Source: Xenorhabdus eapokensis
GTDB taxonomy: Bacteria; Pseudomonadota; Gammaproteobacteria; Enterobacterales; Enterobacteriaceae
DNA length: 59,813 nucleotides
Reading direction: 5' to 3'
Assembly (NCBI RefSeq): GCF_001908105.1
Contig: NZ_MKGQ01000014.1
Coordinates: 1 to 59,813, forward strand
This document shows, in pieces, positions 7,826-15,963 of this stretch. A program made the position numbers and the translations under genes. The notes under the pieces were generated by a model. The model was not told the origin of the DNA. It did not search any database and saw only the letters and a list, made by a program, of their open reading frames with translations. The number at the start of each line of letters is the position of its first letter. The stretch's first letter is position 1.

Positions 7826-8383
7826 TTAACTAAAAACGTCCGCTTCGGCATCAGCCCCTTCGCTGATATCGTCAAAATCATCCACAGAGGCAACACCGCC
7901 GCCCGCGAATGCGTCACCGTCTCTCAGGAACTGGACGCCAGACAGTGAAGCGGATATGCCTTTGCCGTTGTTTTCGTAGGCGAAAATACTAATAGTTGCA
8001 TTCACATAACAACCGGAATAGGGGCGTCCATCCTGCGCAGTGAGTGGCGTTCTGTCGCGATCAATTACCAGTGGTCTTGCTTTGTTACTGGCGGAAATAT
8101 ACATATTGCCCGCGTAGCCGTCATAATCGGGTTTATCATCACCATCACGGAAATTAAATCGCATGTTATTTCCGCGAATACTTTTAATAATACCCTCAGC
8201 TTTAGCGCCCCATTTATCAGTAGCCACTTTTAAAATTGCGGCTTCAATTTGTTTAATTAAATCAGTTCGCTCTTTTGGAATAAGGAAAGTGGAGCGAAAT
8301 TTATAATCGCCTTGGCCGTTGACTTGGGTCGCTTCATATAAATCAGGAAATGCCAAACGTACATTTGGTAATTTAATTTTCAT
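7826..8383 (-). CDS. DUF2815 ssDNA-binding-like protein
   Basis: The 185-residue DUF2815 protein is the OB-fold single-stranded-DNA-binding-like partner of DUF2800 and PolA in many phages. The family opening MKIKLPNVRLAFPDLYEA is followed by FRSTFLIPK, RDGDDKPDYDGYAGNMYISAS, GCYVNATISIFAYENNGKGISASLSGVQFLRDGD, and an acidic C-terminal tail (EGADAEADVFS) like that of SSB proteins. It should coat replication intermediates and recruit partners through the tail. Next to the DUF2800 nuclease with a 32-nt gap. Confidence 0.85.
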   Translation of the reverse strand: MKIKLPNVRLAFPDLYEATQVNGQGDYKFRSTFLIPKERTDLIKQIEAAILKVATDKWGAKAEGIIKSIRGNNMRFNFRDGDDKPDYDGYAGNMYISASNKARPLVIDRDRTPLTAQDGRPYSGCYVNATISIFAYENNGKGISASLSGVQFLRDGDAFAGGGVASVDDFDDISEGADAEADVFS

Positions 8384-8415
8384 TGTTTATTTCTCTTTAT
8401 TGATTAGATGTGTAA

Positions 8416-9702
8416 TTAAACGAACATATCATCCGATACGTCGTCAAAATCGTTGATAGGGTTAATGTCTAATGCTGGACGCGGGTCTGATTCCGGTACG
8501 ACGGTAGGTTTACCGTCAGCCCGAACAATAAGTGGTTCCAGTTTTGCCCATCGGCGAGGACTGTCTTTCTTGAGCAGTTTTTCGGCTTGGGTAGGGCTGA
8601 TCAGTTTTTGGGAATACATTTGGTCTTGCTTGAGCCGGAATGTTTTTAACATTTCCTCAGCGTTTGCCTCAGCACTCCACGTTCGGTTACCCTGTTTACC
8701 TGCGACCAGTTTAAACCCAGGGATAGAGTGACCCGCATTCAGCTCATCGTTGACGCGAGCGCGGATGGATTTACACCAGCTTTCAACAAAATCCACCTGT
8801 GCGTATTTGACAGCTAGTGTTAGGTTGCTGTAACTAGGTATTTGCTCAATGGCGTTTTCTATCTGCGGCTCTAATGGTTGCGTCAGATCGACAAAATCAT
8901 CGATGACCGTTTTTAGCACATATTCTGATAATGCGGAACAATTGGCTTTGGCCTTGCAGAAACGGCACTGCTTTTCACCTGGGGCAAAACTGTCAGCGGG
9001 TAGTGTTTCTACCCCATCGCATTGTGCTATGTTGAACGTGATAATGACCGATGCGGCGGCCTCTCTGGCGTATTCCCCGAATTTTCGCAACTGATCAACA
9101 CTGACCGTCCATTCCGACACATGGTGTAATCGGGGTTGGTGAATAAATAACCGCACCGTGTCGAAATCATACAGCATATCGAACTGGTCGAGAGCACCGA
9201 GGGCGTATAACGTCAACTGCTCATTCCGCTCAGCATCAACCCGTACACCTCTGCCATATTTCAGGTCGTGGATTTGTAGCTCATTGCCGTTGATGATTAT
9301 CGCGTCAGCAGTGCCGAATGAATTTTCAACACCGATCACCTCGGAAAAATCGACGCGTTGTTCAATTAATAACTCATTACCCTGAGCCAGTCCCCACACC
9401 GTTTCAACGTATTCGCCTACTGCCTCCACCATTTCCTCGTCAACCGTGGGTGTGTCAGGTTTCAGCAGAACGTTTTGCCCTAAATATTCGGCGGTAGTTT
9501 GCCCTATAGTGCACGGTTTACCCGCCAGCGTCGGGTCTTGACGGTTGCGTAATACAGTTTCAGCGAGGGCATGGGCTGCGGTGCCCTCCAGTGCGAACGG
9601 TGATTCAGTGTTCGGTAATCCCGCCTCCATCGCCAGGCTGCCATGACAGCGCAACCAGCGATGAGCCGATGAGGGTGAGAGTTTTGCGTGTACCTCTGGC
9701 AT
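8416..9702 (-). CDS. DUF2800 RecB/Cas4-like nuclease
   Basis: The 428-residue PD-(D/E)XK nuclease is of the RecB/Cas4 type. [15 protein letters not shown] holds the first Cys (C19). The catalytic set is GTADAI (D133), HDLKYG (D146, K148). Three Cys in [10 protein letters not shown] (246, 249, 255) complete a likely 4Fe-4S site as in Cas4/AddB. I chose ATG 9702 because GGAGG lies 7 bases upstream; the in-frame GTG-side start at 9720 adds six residues and lacks a ribosome site. It starts 2 nt after the upstream stop, so it is coupled. Probable role: recombination-dependent replication with DUF2815 and PolA. Confidence 0.88.
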   Translation of the reverse strand: MPEVHAKLSPSSAHRWLRCHGSLAMEAGLPNTESPFALEGTAAHALAETVLRNRQDPTLAGKPCTIGQTTAEYLGQNVLLKPDTPTVDEEMVEAVGEYVETVWGLAQGNELLIEQRVDFSEVIGVENSFGTADAIIINGNELQIHDLKYGRGVRVDAERNEQLTLYALGALDQFDMLYDFDTVRLFIHQPRLHHVSEWTVSVDQLRKFGEYAREAAASVIITFNIAQCDGVETLPADSFAPGEKQCRFCKAKANCSALSEYVLKTVIDDFVDLTQPLEPQIENAIEQIPSYSNLTLAVKYAQVDFVESWCKSIRARVNDELNAGHSIPGFKLVAGKQGNRTWSAEANAEEMLKTFRLKQDQMYSQKLISPTQAEKLLKKDSPRRWAKLEPLIVRADGKPTVVPESDPRPALDINPINDFDDVSDDMFV

Positions 9703-9704
9703 GG

Positions 9705-10517
9705 TTATTCCTCCACCCACGCGGCCTCAGCCAATTTCAATACCTCTGGTAGTTTTTCTTGGGGGATATCGCCTAATTTTTTGGCACCAAATTTATGTAC
9801 GATACCTGTTGCCTCGTTACGATAGCCGCCTTTCGCTAGCCGTAGTAACGCTTGTTGAGTCTGGTCATAAAGCGCTGCATAAAACTCTGGTTCTGGCTCT
9901 GGCTCTGGCTCTGGCTCAGTGGTCTGTTTACCCTCGTTCAACAGTGCCACCGCGAATTCACGACGTTCAGTAATGCCAGGGATATCATCCCAATTCGCTA
10001 CCATTTCCAGACACAGATCTAAAATAACGGCGTTCGTCAGGGGTTTTAGTTCTGGTAACCCCTGTAACGCACAATCCAATGCATCTACCTGTCCGTTACG
10101 TTCAGCTTCACCAATACCATCAATAACGGCTCTGGCCTGAGCCAGTTTATCGGCGGTCAGGTTGTAGGCGTCATTTTTGAACAACACGGCAATGGCGACC
10201 ACGGTTTCCAAATCCAGCGTTTCGATATCAACCGGAGTGGTATCTACAGCTTTTTTAACACTGGATTTTTTCGGTTTGGCGGGTTGTTCGACGGTTGCCA
10301 CAATAGACTGATCGTCGTTTGCGGCAGGGATGTTTGGTTTAAAGATTGCCAATGCCGAAACAAATTGCGCCATTAGCTCGTTATGTTGCACCAATAGTTC
10401 AGCTTGGTAGGTATTCAGGGTATTTTGTTGTTCAATAAGTGAGTTTTGCTGCTCCAACAGTGCGGTTTTCCGCTCTAACAGCTCATTATTTTTATCTAAA
10501 GATGTTTCTAAGCTCAT
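9705..10517 (-). CDS. coiled-coil phage protein with Glu-Pro repeat
   Basis: The 270-residue protein has residues 1-52 as a strongly heptad-like Gln/Leu/Glu coiled coil ([18 protein letters not shown]...), a lysine-rich linker near 78-92, a helical middle, and a (Glu-Pro) run at about 199-210 encoded by a 6-bp tandem repeat. I do not recognise a family. Upstream of, and nearly touching, the DUF2800 gene (TAA then CC then ATG), it may be an oligomeric partner of the nuclease; this is inference from position only. Confidence 0.6.
   Translation of the reverse strand: MSLETSLDKNNELLERKTALLEQQNSLIEQQNTLNTYQAELLVQHNELMAQFVSALAIFKPNIPAANDDQSIVATVEQPAKPKKSSVKKAVDTTPVDIETLDLETVVAIAVLFKNDAYNLTADKLAQARAVIDGIGEAERNGQVDALDCALQGLPELKPLTNAVILDLCLEMVANWDDIPGITERREFAVALLNEGKQTTEPEPEPEPEPEFYAALYDQTQQALLRLAKGGYRNEATGIVHKFGAKKLGDIPQEKLPEVLKLAEAAWVEE
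9889..9918. repeat. five tandem GGNTCN hexamers encoding (Glu-Pro)n
   Basis: Hexamers GGTTCT, GGCTCT x3 and GGCTCA follow one another without gaps, inside the coiled-coil gene. Gain or loss of units keeps frame, so copy number could vary between strains. Confidence 0.85.
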
Positions 10518-10534
10518 TTTTTCCAGCCCTTTTA

Positions 10535-10666
10535 TTATGAGTACAGAGTAATTGGGAATTTGCTAGCAGGATTGCGTTGTAATTCTTCGAGTTTCCGTTG
10601 CCAGCGCAGGCGGCGAACGGCATTGTTTATTGGGTATTTACCAACAGGCATTATTTTTGGTTTCAT
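10535..10666 (-). CDS. small basic phage protein, 43 aa
   Basis: A 43-codon frame from ATG 10666 (MKPKIMPVGKYPINN...) encodes a basic peptide with the helix NAVRRLRWQRKLEELQRN, ending 17 nt before the coiled-coil gene. The ribosome site is weak (TAAAAAACGTT). The helix pattern and its place between two operon genes support it, but it is short. No family recognised. A terminator lies just upstream at 10690-10719. Confidence 0.45.
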   Translation of the reverse strand: MKPKIMPVGKYPINNAVRRLRWQRKLEELQRNPASKFPITLYS

Positions 10667-10689
10667 AACGTTTTTTACATATCAAAAAG

Positions 10690-10719
10690 CACACCCACTA
10701 AAATGGGCAGGTGGGTGTG
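10690..10719 (-). terminator. intrinsic terminator in the early leftward operon
   Basis: CACACCCAC (10690-10698) and GTGGGTGTG (10711-10719) are perfect complements. On the minus strand the stem is followed by CTTTTTGAT. It would stop PL transcripts after the first gene unless antiterminated. Confidence 0.75.
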
Positions 10720-10807
10720 TTGGCACAACGGCCATTGCGTCGTGGATGTTATTACGCACGTAAAAATCCCTCGCTAATGAAAACGATTAGTGATTTCTGA
10801 GGTTGGG

Positions 10808-11203
10808 TTATTTTTGGGTCAGACTAATGAGCGCCTTAGCGTGCAGCTCGGCGGATTCTTTGTCTAAATGTATTTGCCCTGTTTTTAACATCATCAAATC
10901 AAATTCATCACCAAACCATACACAACCACCACATAAAGTCCCACGAGTAGTTATGGGAACAAAATATTCAGTTCCGCGTGAGGGCGTATACCTCACTGGC
11001 TCAGGAACTTCGATATCCCCGATTTTGATAGCGCGGGGTTTTAGTCTGTATTTTCTGGCTACATTAAAATAAAATTCACCCGCGAAAGAACTCCATCCGT
11101 CGGCGTTGTCATTTAACACTTCAAAATATTCCCACGGTTTATCAGTCACCTGAGCTAATTTAGCGTATTCCATGATTAAATCGGCGTGAATGTGTTTAGG
11201 CAT
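10808..11203 (-). CDS. conserved phage protein, 131 aa, first gene of the PL operon
   Basis: The 131-residue protein is of a type common in enteric prophage early regions: HIHADLIMEYAKLAQVTDKPWEYFEVL at the start, a central IEVPEPVRYTPSRGTEYFVP, and a terminal HLDKESAELHAKALISLTQK. Its function is unknown. The GGAGG ribosome site (CTGGAGGATAAATAATG) is strong. It is the first convincing gene after the PL promoter, 440 nt downstream of it, and is followed by a terminator. Confidence 0.75.
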   Translation of the reverse strand: MPKHIHADLIMEYAKLAQVTDKPWEYFEVLNDNADGWSSFAGEFYFNVARKYRLKPRAIKIGDIEVPEPVRYTPSRGTEYFVPITTRGTLCGGCVWFGDEFDLMMLKTGQIHLDKESAELHAKALISLTQK

Positions 11204-11640
11204 TATTTATCCTCCAGTGGCATCTTTGCCGCTGATAACCGGTGCAAGTTTGGCTGTCTTGCTGCTTTACCGGCACGTCTTCTTCCTCATTAACCCTCAC
11301 CAGCGCGTGTGCAGTTCGACCTGCTTCTGGCTCCCTTATAGAGATTCGGGGCTGCTTCATAACAGCAGCTTCAAGTTAAACTTCGGTCTATCCGCTTTGC
11401 TAAAGCATGATTATTTTCCTCCTCTTAGTTGATTTTTGCGCTCGCACACACCCTACTGCCAGTGTTGCCCGTTCGCGCCCCTTTCTGGGGCTAATCTTCC
11501 CACCGACCGGATCGCGCTTGATGGTACATCGCATTTCATGCGTAGGGGTCTAAACAGTAGGTAGTGTGCTGTTCCGACTTTCCAAATTGTTAAAGAGCGG
11601 GTTGTTAATTCTATTTTTGCGAAAATGCATTTAAATATCC
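11204..11640 (-). other. long untranslated leader of the PL operon
   Basis: About 440 nt between PL and the first secure gene. On the minus strand it holds a GCCCC/GGGGC hairpin, a long-range pairing of CCTACTG (11452-11458) with CAGTAGG, and several short overlapping frames: 28 codons (11453-11539), 44 codons (11400-11534) and 54 codons (11196-11360). A strong AGGAGG is followed 9 bases later by ATG CTT TAG, a two-codon frame. None of these has enough support to be called a gene. Confidence 0.4.
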
Positions 11641-11648
11641 TTATTGCA

Positions 11649-11678
11649 TTTATAGTCGGAAGTGCATCTTCTTGTCAA
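11649..11678 (-). promoter_or_regulatory. early leftward promoter PL with operator half-site
   Basis: On the minus strand a perfect TTGACA (11673-11678) and TATAAA (11649-11654) are 18 bp apart. TTATTGCAT at 11641-11649, also present twice in the cI-cro region, overlaps the -10 side and is the likely repressor site. Confidence 0.7.
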
Positions 11679-11710
11679 TGCTAAAACGCATTAATTTATC
11701 AAAAATAAAA

Positions 11711-11726
11711 GCCGCTTTTTTGCGGC
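11711..11726 (-). terminator. terminator of the repressor gene
   Basis: GCCGC/GCGGC stem with an A6 loop on the minus strand, followed by TTTTATTTTT. It separates the repressor transcript from PL, which starts 30-70 bp further on. Confidence 0.8.
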
Positions 11727-11754
11727 CTGATGTATTTTATTGATTTATATGTTT

Positions 11755-12429
11755 TTATTTTATTATGAGATTGGGTTTTGCTAACCCAGCTACATAATGT
11801 AGTGTTTTAATTGTGTTTTTTGGGAAACGTATAGGGGCGTGATCTTCATTGAGAGGGAGTAAATGATACTGCTCTTCTCGTTCGAACAGAAATGTTTTAA
11901 CAGTAGCGCTACCATCCGTAGATATGATTAATACTTCATCCCCTGGTGATATTTTTTGATTAGGTTCAATGACCACATATTCCCCATCTTTTATACGTGG
12001 CATTAGTGATGTACCTTTACATTTTACGGCATATACATCTTTATCATATGACGGCCAACGTAAATAACTATTGTCTTCTTCATTTGTGGAAGTTTCGAGA
12101 TGCTCTTCAGTATCATTAATAACTATGTCTCTGCGGACAGGAATATTAGTGAAATTGTGAGGGTAGTATTCATCACCTATTTCTACGATGGTTGTTGGTT
12201 TTAATGCCTGCAAATCACATTCAATTAAATCAATTGGAGATACCCCAAAAAAATCAGCAATATTCTTTAGAACTGTGTACTTAGGGTCTCTAACTTCCCC
12301 GGTGATCATTCTATGTAGGGTTGATTGCTGCATTTTTACCCGTTTAGACAATTCAGTTACGCTGCCAATATCATGCTTGAGCATCAAGTATTTGATGTTT
12401 TTGTTTAGTGTATCTGCTTCTAGCGCCAT
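11755..12429 (-). CDS. CI-like phage repressor (HTH_XRE + peptidase S24)
   Basis: The 224-residue lysogeny repressor has an N-terminal XRE helix-turn-helix (about 8-70; SVTELSKRVKMQQSTLHRMITGE) and a C-terminal LexA/S24 domain with CKGTSLMPRIKDGEYVVI (Ser near 140) and ATVKTFLF (Lys near 178) as the catalytic Ser-Lys dyad. I see no Ala-Gly or Cys-Gly dipeptide in the linker (70-130), so RecA-stimulated self-cleavage cannot be assumed. It is divergent from the Cro-like gene across a region with inverted operator sites. It probably represses PL and PR and may regulate itself. Confidence 0.9.
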   Translation of the reverse strand: MALEADTLNKNIKYLMLKHDIGSVTELSKRVKMQQSTLHRMITGEVRDPKYTVLKNIADFFGVSPIDLIECDLQALKPTTIVEIGDEYYPHNFTNIPVRRDIVINDTEEHLETSTNEEDNSYLRWPSYDKDVYAVKCKGTSLMPRIKDGEYVVIEPNQKISPGDEVLIISTDGSATVKTFLFEREEQYHLLPLNEDHAPIRFPKNTIKTLHYVAGLAKPNLIIK

Positions 12430-12466
12430 TCTGTTTAGCCTCTAAATATTTTGTAATTCAAACAGG

Positions 12467-12516
12467 CAATCCTTTATTGCATATTCTATCTTTATTATTC
12501 ATGCAATAGAGGATTG
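12467..12516. promoter_or_regulatory. operator region between repressor and Cro-like gene
   Basis: CAATCCTTTATTGCAT (12467-12482) and its inverted copy at 12501-12516 match at 15 of 16 positions. The core TTATTGCAT recurs at PL (11641-11649). The right-hand copy overlaps a possible PR -35 (TTGAAT 12514-12519, 17 bp before TAATCT). This fits repressor/Cro control of both early promoters; the PR assignment itself is weak. Confidence 0.6.
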
Positions 12517-12572
12517 AATGATTTTGCGTTTTTGCTTAATCTAATGCTATCTCATCATAAAGGAATCGTGTC

Positions 12573-12773
12573 ATGTCTAAACTTTCATTACAAGAAATGC
12601 TTCAGAAACTGGTTAATTCAGGATACACGCAAGCACAGTTATCTGAACTCACAGGTGTTAGTCAGTCATCGCTTAGTCGAATTTTAACGGGGGTTAGTAC
12701 TGATCCCCGTATGTCAACCGCATCCGCTATCAGCAATTTATATGTGTCGCATATAACTAACTATAAGGCATAG
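12573..12773 (+). CDS. Cro-like HTH protein
   Basis: The 66-residue single-domain helix-turn-helix protein has YTQAQLSELTGVSQSSLSRILTGV at about 18-41. Ribosome site AAAGGAATCGTGTC precedes ATG. As the first rightward gene opposite the CI-like repressor it occupies the cro position and should compete for the same operators at 12467-12516. It runs directly into the replication gene with a 4-nt gap. Confidence 0.85.
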   Translation: MSKLSLQEMLQKLVNSGYTQAQLSELTGVSQSSLSRILTGVSTDPRMSTASAISNLYVSHITNYKA

Positions 12774-12777
12774 CGAT

Positions 12778-14880
12778 ATGTCAGACCAAAAACAAAAGAT
12801 TCATTACTCTGTTGGCTACGGGGCTAAAGACAACCGTCCGGTAGCTGAGGTCGCGGAAAGTTTTGTGGAATACCAGAAAGCTATCTGGGCTTTACGTAAG
12901 ACTGTTGGTATTAAACCCTCTGATCCTATTTCAACAGTACGTAAGAAAAAGGCGCTGTTGAATTATATCTGGGGGGCGATGCTTGATTCGCTGAAAGGGC
13001 GTAACGCATTGAATGCGGGGCAACGTAGAGTCCTATGGTTAGATATGGATGGTTGTACTTTATCAGCTTGGAATAATATAGCTACTGTCCTGAAATTGTA
13101 CCAATCTTTTGCATATACCACTGCCAGTCATGAACACCCGACTGCCAATAACGAACAACGTTGGCGGATTGGCTTTCTATTATCGCGAGATGTATCTGCT
13201 ACGGAGTATCAACTCTTAGGGCCTCAGATAGAACGCGAGATAATGGATTGCTATGAATTATTAGATGATAAACCGGTTAAGTGGGATCGCTCTGTGTATG
13301 AGCCGTCACATATGGTGTTTGCACCTGATGAAAACGCTATAAGTAGAAATTTTAACGGTACGGTAGTAGATGTTGATTTAATGCTGGCACCGAATACGCC
13401 AGCTTCACTTGACTCAGAAGCATTTGAACCAAGTGAGCTGGTTGAAGCAGACAACTGCGAAGATCTTGACCGAGTAGTAGAGCTACATAAAGTTAACCAA
13501 CATACCTTTGAGCATCTGCGAAGTGCTCTATGGTCTGTGAACATACTACCACAGGCTGAAAGCTATAGCTCATGGGTTGCTATGGGTAATCGTCTGTCTT
13601 TTTTTAAAGACAGTGAATTTGAAGATGAAGCAAAGCAACTTTGGCATGATTGGTCCGCAACATCTGATAAATATGATTATGAAGTTACCGAAAAAAAATG
13701 GCAGGAACATCTGACCGCAGATAGAACCGGATATGCTGCCATATTTAAACAGGCTCAAGATCGTGGATGGGTGAATCCTGGCGTTATTGTAGATGATGTG
13801 GAACTACCGATATCACAGCCTCATATGGGCGGATATGGCAAACCGGGGCGTTTTATTGTTGAAGGCCTTATACCGGAAGGCGTGACTGCTGTATATGGTC
13901 AGTCTTCCGCTTTCAAATCGTATTTGGCACTTTCTATTGCTCTAAGAATTGCCGAAATGATGCACCGATGGGCAGGGCGTAATTTAAAAGGCGGTGCAGT
14001 TCTATATATCGCGGCGGAAGGTGGTAGTTCTATTTATCCCCGTGTAGGTGCATGGTCAGATCGTTTTAATGGCGGTAGGCCAGTCAAGAACTTCTATATA
14101 TTACCTCGTGCTGTTGATTTGGCCGATCCTAAAATGGTCAATGCATTATTAAACGAGATTAAGCGCATTATCAACGCTTCCGGGCATCCTGTCAGAATGG
14201 TTGTTATTGATACCTTATCCCAGTCTATGACTTCCGGTGATGAAAACAGTGCCGGAGACATGGCACGTTTTATGGCGGGAGCTACCAGAGTATCAACAGG
14301 ATCAGGGGCGGCTGTTGTAGTGGTTCATCACAGCGGAAAAGATGGCAGTAAAGGGATGCGTGGTTCCTCTGCCGCGTTTGCCAATGTGGACGCAGTTATT
14401 CGGGTGGACCGTATAGAGAATTCAGTCAATCTGGTAAATGAAAAGCAACGTACCGGGCCTACCCAACCAACTGCAAGCTACAACGTTCCAATAGTTGATC
14501 TACCCGATTATGTCATCGCCGAAAATGAGGCCTTTGATAACGAATATACGAGTACAGAGGGTGAAATTTATGCCCCCGTTCGTCTTACAACAGAGCGGGT
14601 ATTTGAAGATATTCCGATGGCTGAAATTATTAGCGCTTTTGATGATGAAAGTGCCAGTAAGGGCTTAACAGGTAATAACGCAATTATCGTAAGTCTTGTT
14701 GAAAATGCTGGTGGACGTATTGCGCGGGCAGAACTCAGAAAACAGTGGATTGATGGCGAGGGAAAAGAGTCCAGTTTCCGTACCACCTTAAAACGATCAA
14801 TTGAAGGTGGGTATCTTTGCAAGGACGAGAAAGAGGAAATATTTCTTCCACCAATCACAATTGAAAGTTCAAAAGATTAA
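12778..14880 (+). CDS. phage replication protein: primase-like N-terminus, PriCT-2, RepA-type helicase
   Basis: The 700-residue multidomain replication protein has residues about 85-200 (RVLWLDMDGCT..., RWRIGFLLSRDV) resembling a primase/polymerase-like domain. A PriCT_2-type helical domain lies around 240-320 (SYSSWVAMGNRLSFF...). A RecA-fold hexameric helicase/AAA_25 domain has Walker A GQSSAFKS (374-381), Walker B VVID (D478) and VVVVHHSGKDGSKGMRGSSA (about 517-536). The C-terminus (620-690) is a winged-helix-like region. It probably recognises the repeat array directly downstream (14897-15114), unwinds it and primes synthesis for the PolA enzyme encoded in the left operon. Promoter PR and the cro-like gene lie just upstream. 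Confidence 0.85.
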   Translation: MSDQKQKIHYSVGYGAKDNRPVAEVAESFVEYQKAIWALRKTVGIKPSDPISTVRKKKALLNYIWGAMLDSLKGRNALNAGQRRVLWLDMDGCTLSAWNNIATVLKLYQSFAYTTASHEHPTANNEQRWRIGFLLSRDVSATEYQLLGPQIEREIMDCYELLDDKPVKWDRSVYEPSHMVFAPDENAISRNFNGTVVDVDLMLAPNTPASLDSEAFEPSELVEADNCEDLDRVVELHKVNQHTFEHLRSALWSVNILPQAESYSSWVAMGNRLSFFKDSEFEDEAKQLWHDWSATSDKYDYEVTEKKWQEHLTADRTGYAAIFKQAQDRGWVNPGVIVDDVELPISQPHMGGYGKPGRFIVEGLIPEGVTAVYGQSSAFKSYLALSIALRIAEMMHRWAGRNLKGGAVLYIAAEGGSSIYPRVGAWSDRFNGGRPVKNFYILPRAVDLADPKMVNALLNEIKRIINASGHPVRMVVIDTLSQSMTSGDENSAGDMARFMAGATRVSTGSGAAVVVVHHSGKDGSKGMRGSSAAFANVDAVIRVDRIENSVNLVNEKQRTGPTQPTASYNVPIVDLPDYVIAENEAFDNEYTSTEGEIYAPVRLTTERVFEDIPMAEIISAFDDESASKGLTGNNAIIVSLVENAGGRIARAELRKQWIDGEGKESSFRTTLKRSIEGGYLCKDEKEEIFLPPITIESSKD

Positions 14881-14896
14881 ATATTAATCAAAAATG

Positions 14897-15114
14897 GCGT
14901 GACAAATAGCGTGACAACGAAAAATTACGAATTTGTATTGTTAGCGTGACAAGTAGCGTGACAGTTGAAACAGTAGTTAAATAATTAAAGTATTATCAAT
15001 ACGTTAAGGCGTGACAAATAACGTGACAAAAAATTCAAGCCCTAATCCGACAGCGTGACGTGACAACCCCCTCTATAGAGGGGTGTCACGTGTCACGCTA
15101 GAAGGGGTGTCACG
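14897..15114. repeat. candidate phage replication origin: GCGTGACA iterons with central palindrome
   Basis: Eight forward copies of (G/A)CGTGAC(A/G) and three inverted copies lie in 218 bp. Forward copies at 14897/14909, 14944/14956 and 15009/15021 form three pairs, each offset by exactly 12 bp. At 15053-15098 forward and inverted copies flank CCCCTCTATAGAGGGG, making a 46-bp near-perfect palindrome; a last inverted copy is at 15108-15114. No gene is present. Position directly after the replication gene supports an origin; a regulatory hairpin is the alternative. Confidence 0.7.
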
Positions 15115-15158
15115 GTAAAAATGACTCCGGTTTAGAAAATAAATTTGGAGAGGGTGAA

Positions 15159-15878
15159 ATGTTAACTGCACTACAAAACGATAAGATCATAATTGCAAGA
15201 GATGCCCAAAAACCTGGAGAGTTTATTTGCCCGGAATGTAGGCAACTTGTCATCTTGAAAAAGGGGAAAAAGGTTATTCATCATTTTGCGCATAAATCAC
15301 CAGTAACCTGTGCCTATGGTGAAGGCGAAACTCTTGCTCACCAAGAGGCTAAGCTGGAACTTTTTGATGTACTGATGGCTGATGACACTGTTACTGAGGT
15401 TGAGCTGGAAAAATCTTTTGGAACAGTGAGAGCTGATGTGTACGCGAGAATTGACGGTAGACGGGTTGTATTTGAAGTCCAAAGATCTTCGATAGATATT
15501 GATACGCTAGCTAAGAGAACGACAGAATATAGCCAAAGAGGAATTAGCATTTGCTGGCTATTACTCCCGCGAGATGATGTTTATGGAAGTCGGATAACAC
15601 CTAAAAATTGGGAAAAATGGATTCATGCATCCAATTTGGGGGAAGTATATTTTTGGCTCGGCGATGGGTATGTCCTCCCTGTTAAGTTTAGTACTTTCTA
15701 TCTTGATGTGCCTTTGACAGATTTTGGCGGTGGATATAGTAAACGATCTAAGCTGTACAGAACCCCTGTAAGATCACCTAAGCTCCATATAGTTAGAGAT
15801 TTTGCGCATGAAGGAGCCAGTCCGTGGGGGGCGGGTGCGTATATTTTGCCGTATCGCAGATTGTGGAAAAGGATTTAA
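15159..15878 (+). CDS. CoiA-like competence family nuclease
   Basis: The 239-residue protein resembles the CoiA family: an N-terminal zinc-binding-like element FICPECRQLVILKKGKKVIHHFAH (Cys-x2-Cys then His-His-x3-His, residues 22-45), followed by a PD-(D/E)XK nuclease core RADVYARIDGRRVVFEVQRS (D near 92, E-x-Q near 103-105). Gln replaces the usual Lys, as in other CoiA proteins. GGAGAGGGTGAA precedes ATG. CoiA promotes recombination during transformation in Gram-positives. The phage copy sits immediately after the origin-like repeats and may act on replication or recombination intermediates (inference). Confidence 0.75.
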   Translation: MLTALQNDKIIIARDAQKPGEFICPECRQLVILKKGKKVIHHFAHKSPVTCAYGEGETLAHQEAKLELFDVLMADDTVTEVELEKSFGTVRADVYARIDGRRVVFEVQRSSIDIDTLAKRTTEYSQRGISICWLLLPRDDVYGSRITPKNWEKWIHASNLGEVYFWLGDGYVLPVKFSTFYLDVPLTDFGGGYSKRSKLYRTPVRSPKLHIVRDFAHEGASPWGAGAYILPYRRLWKRI

Positions 15879-15963
15879 CCACGTTATTAAGCACACCGGC
15901 GCTTACGCGCGACGGCTTCCAGTAAAAAATTTTTGGATACACGAAACTACAGGACAAAATTCT

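Noticed and set aside
10723..10807. 25-codon minus-strand frame (RNNIHDAMAVVPTHPP...)
   Set aside because: Very short, GTG start, and it runs into the terminator stem at 10690-10719; not supportable as a gene.
11190..11432. 80-codon plus-strand frame opposite the PL leader
   Set aside because: Antisense to the early operon leader, no ribosome site, unusual composition; probably chance.
15802..15963. N-terminal extension of the Q gene to ATG 15802
   Set aside because: The family-conserved start MRDIQQVL is at 15964; the extension overlaps the CoiA-like gene and resembles no Q protein.
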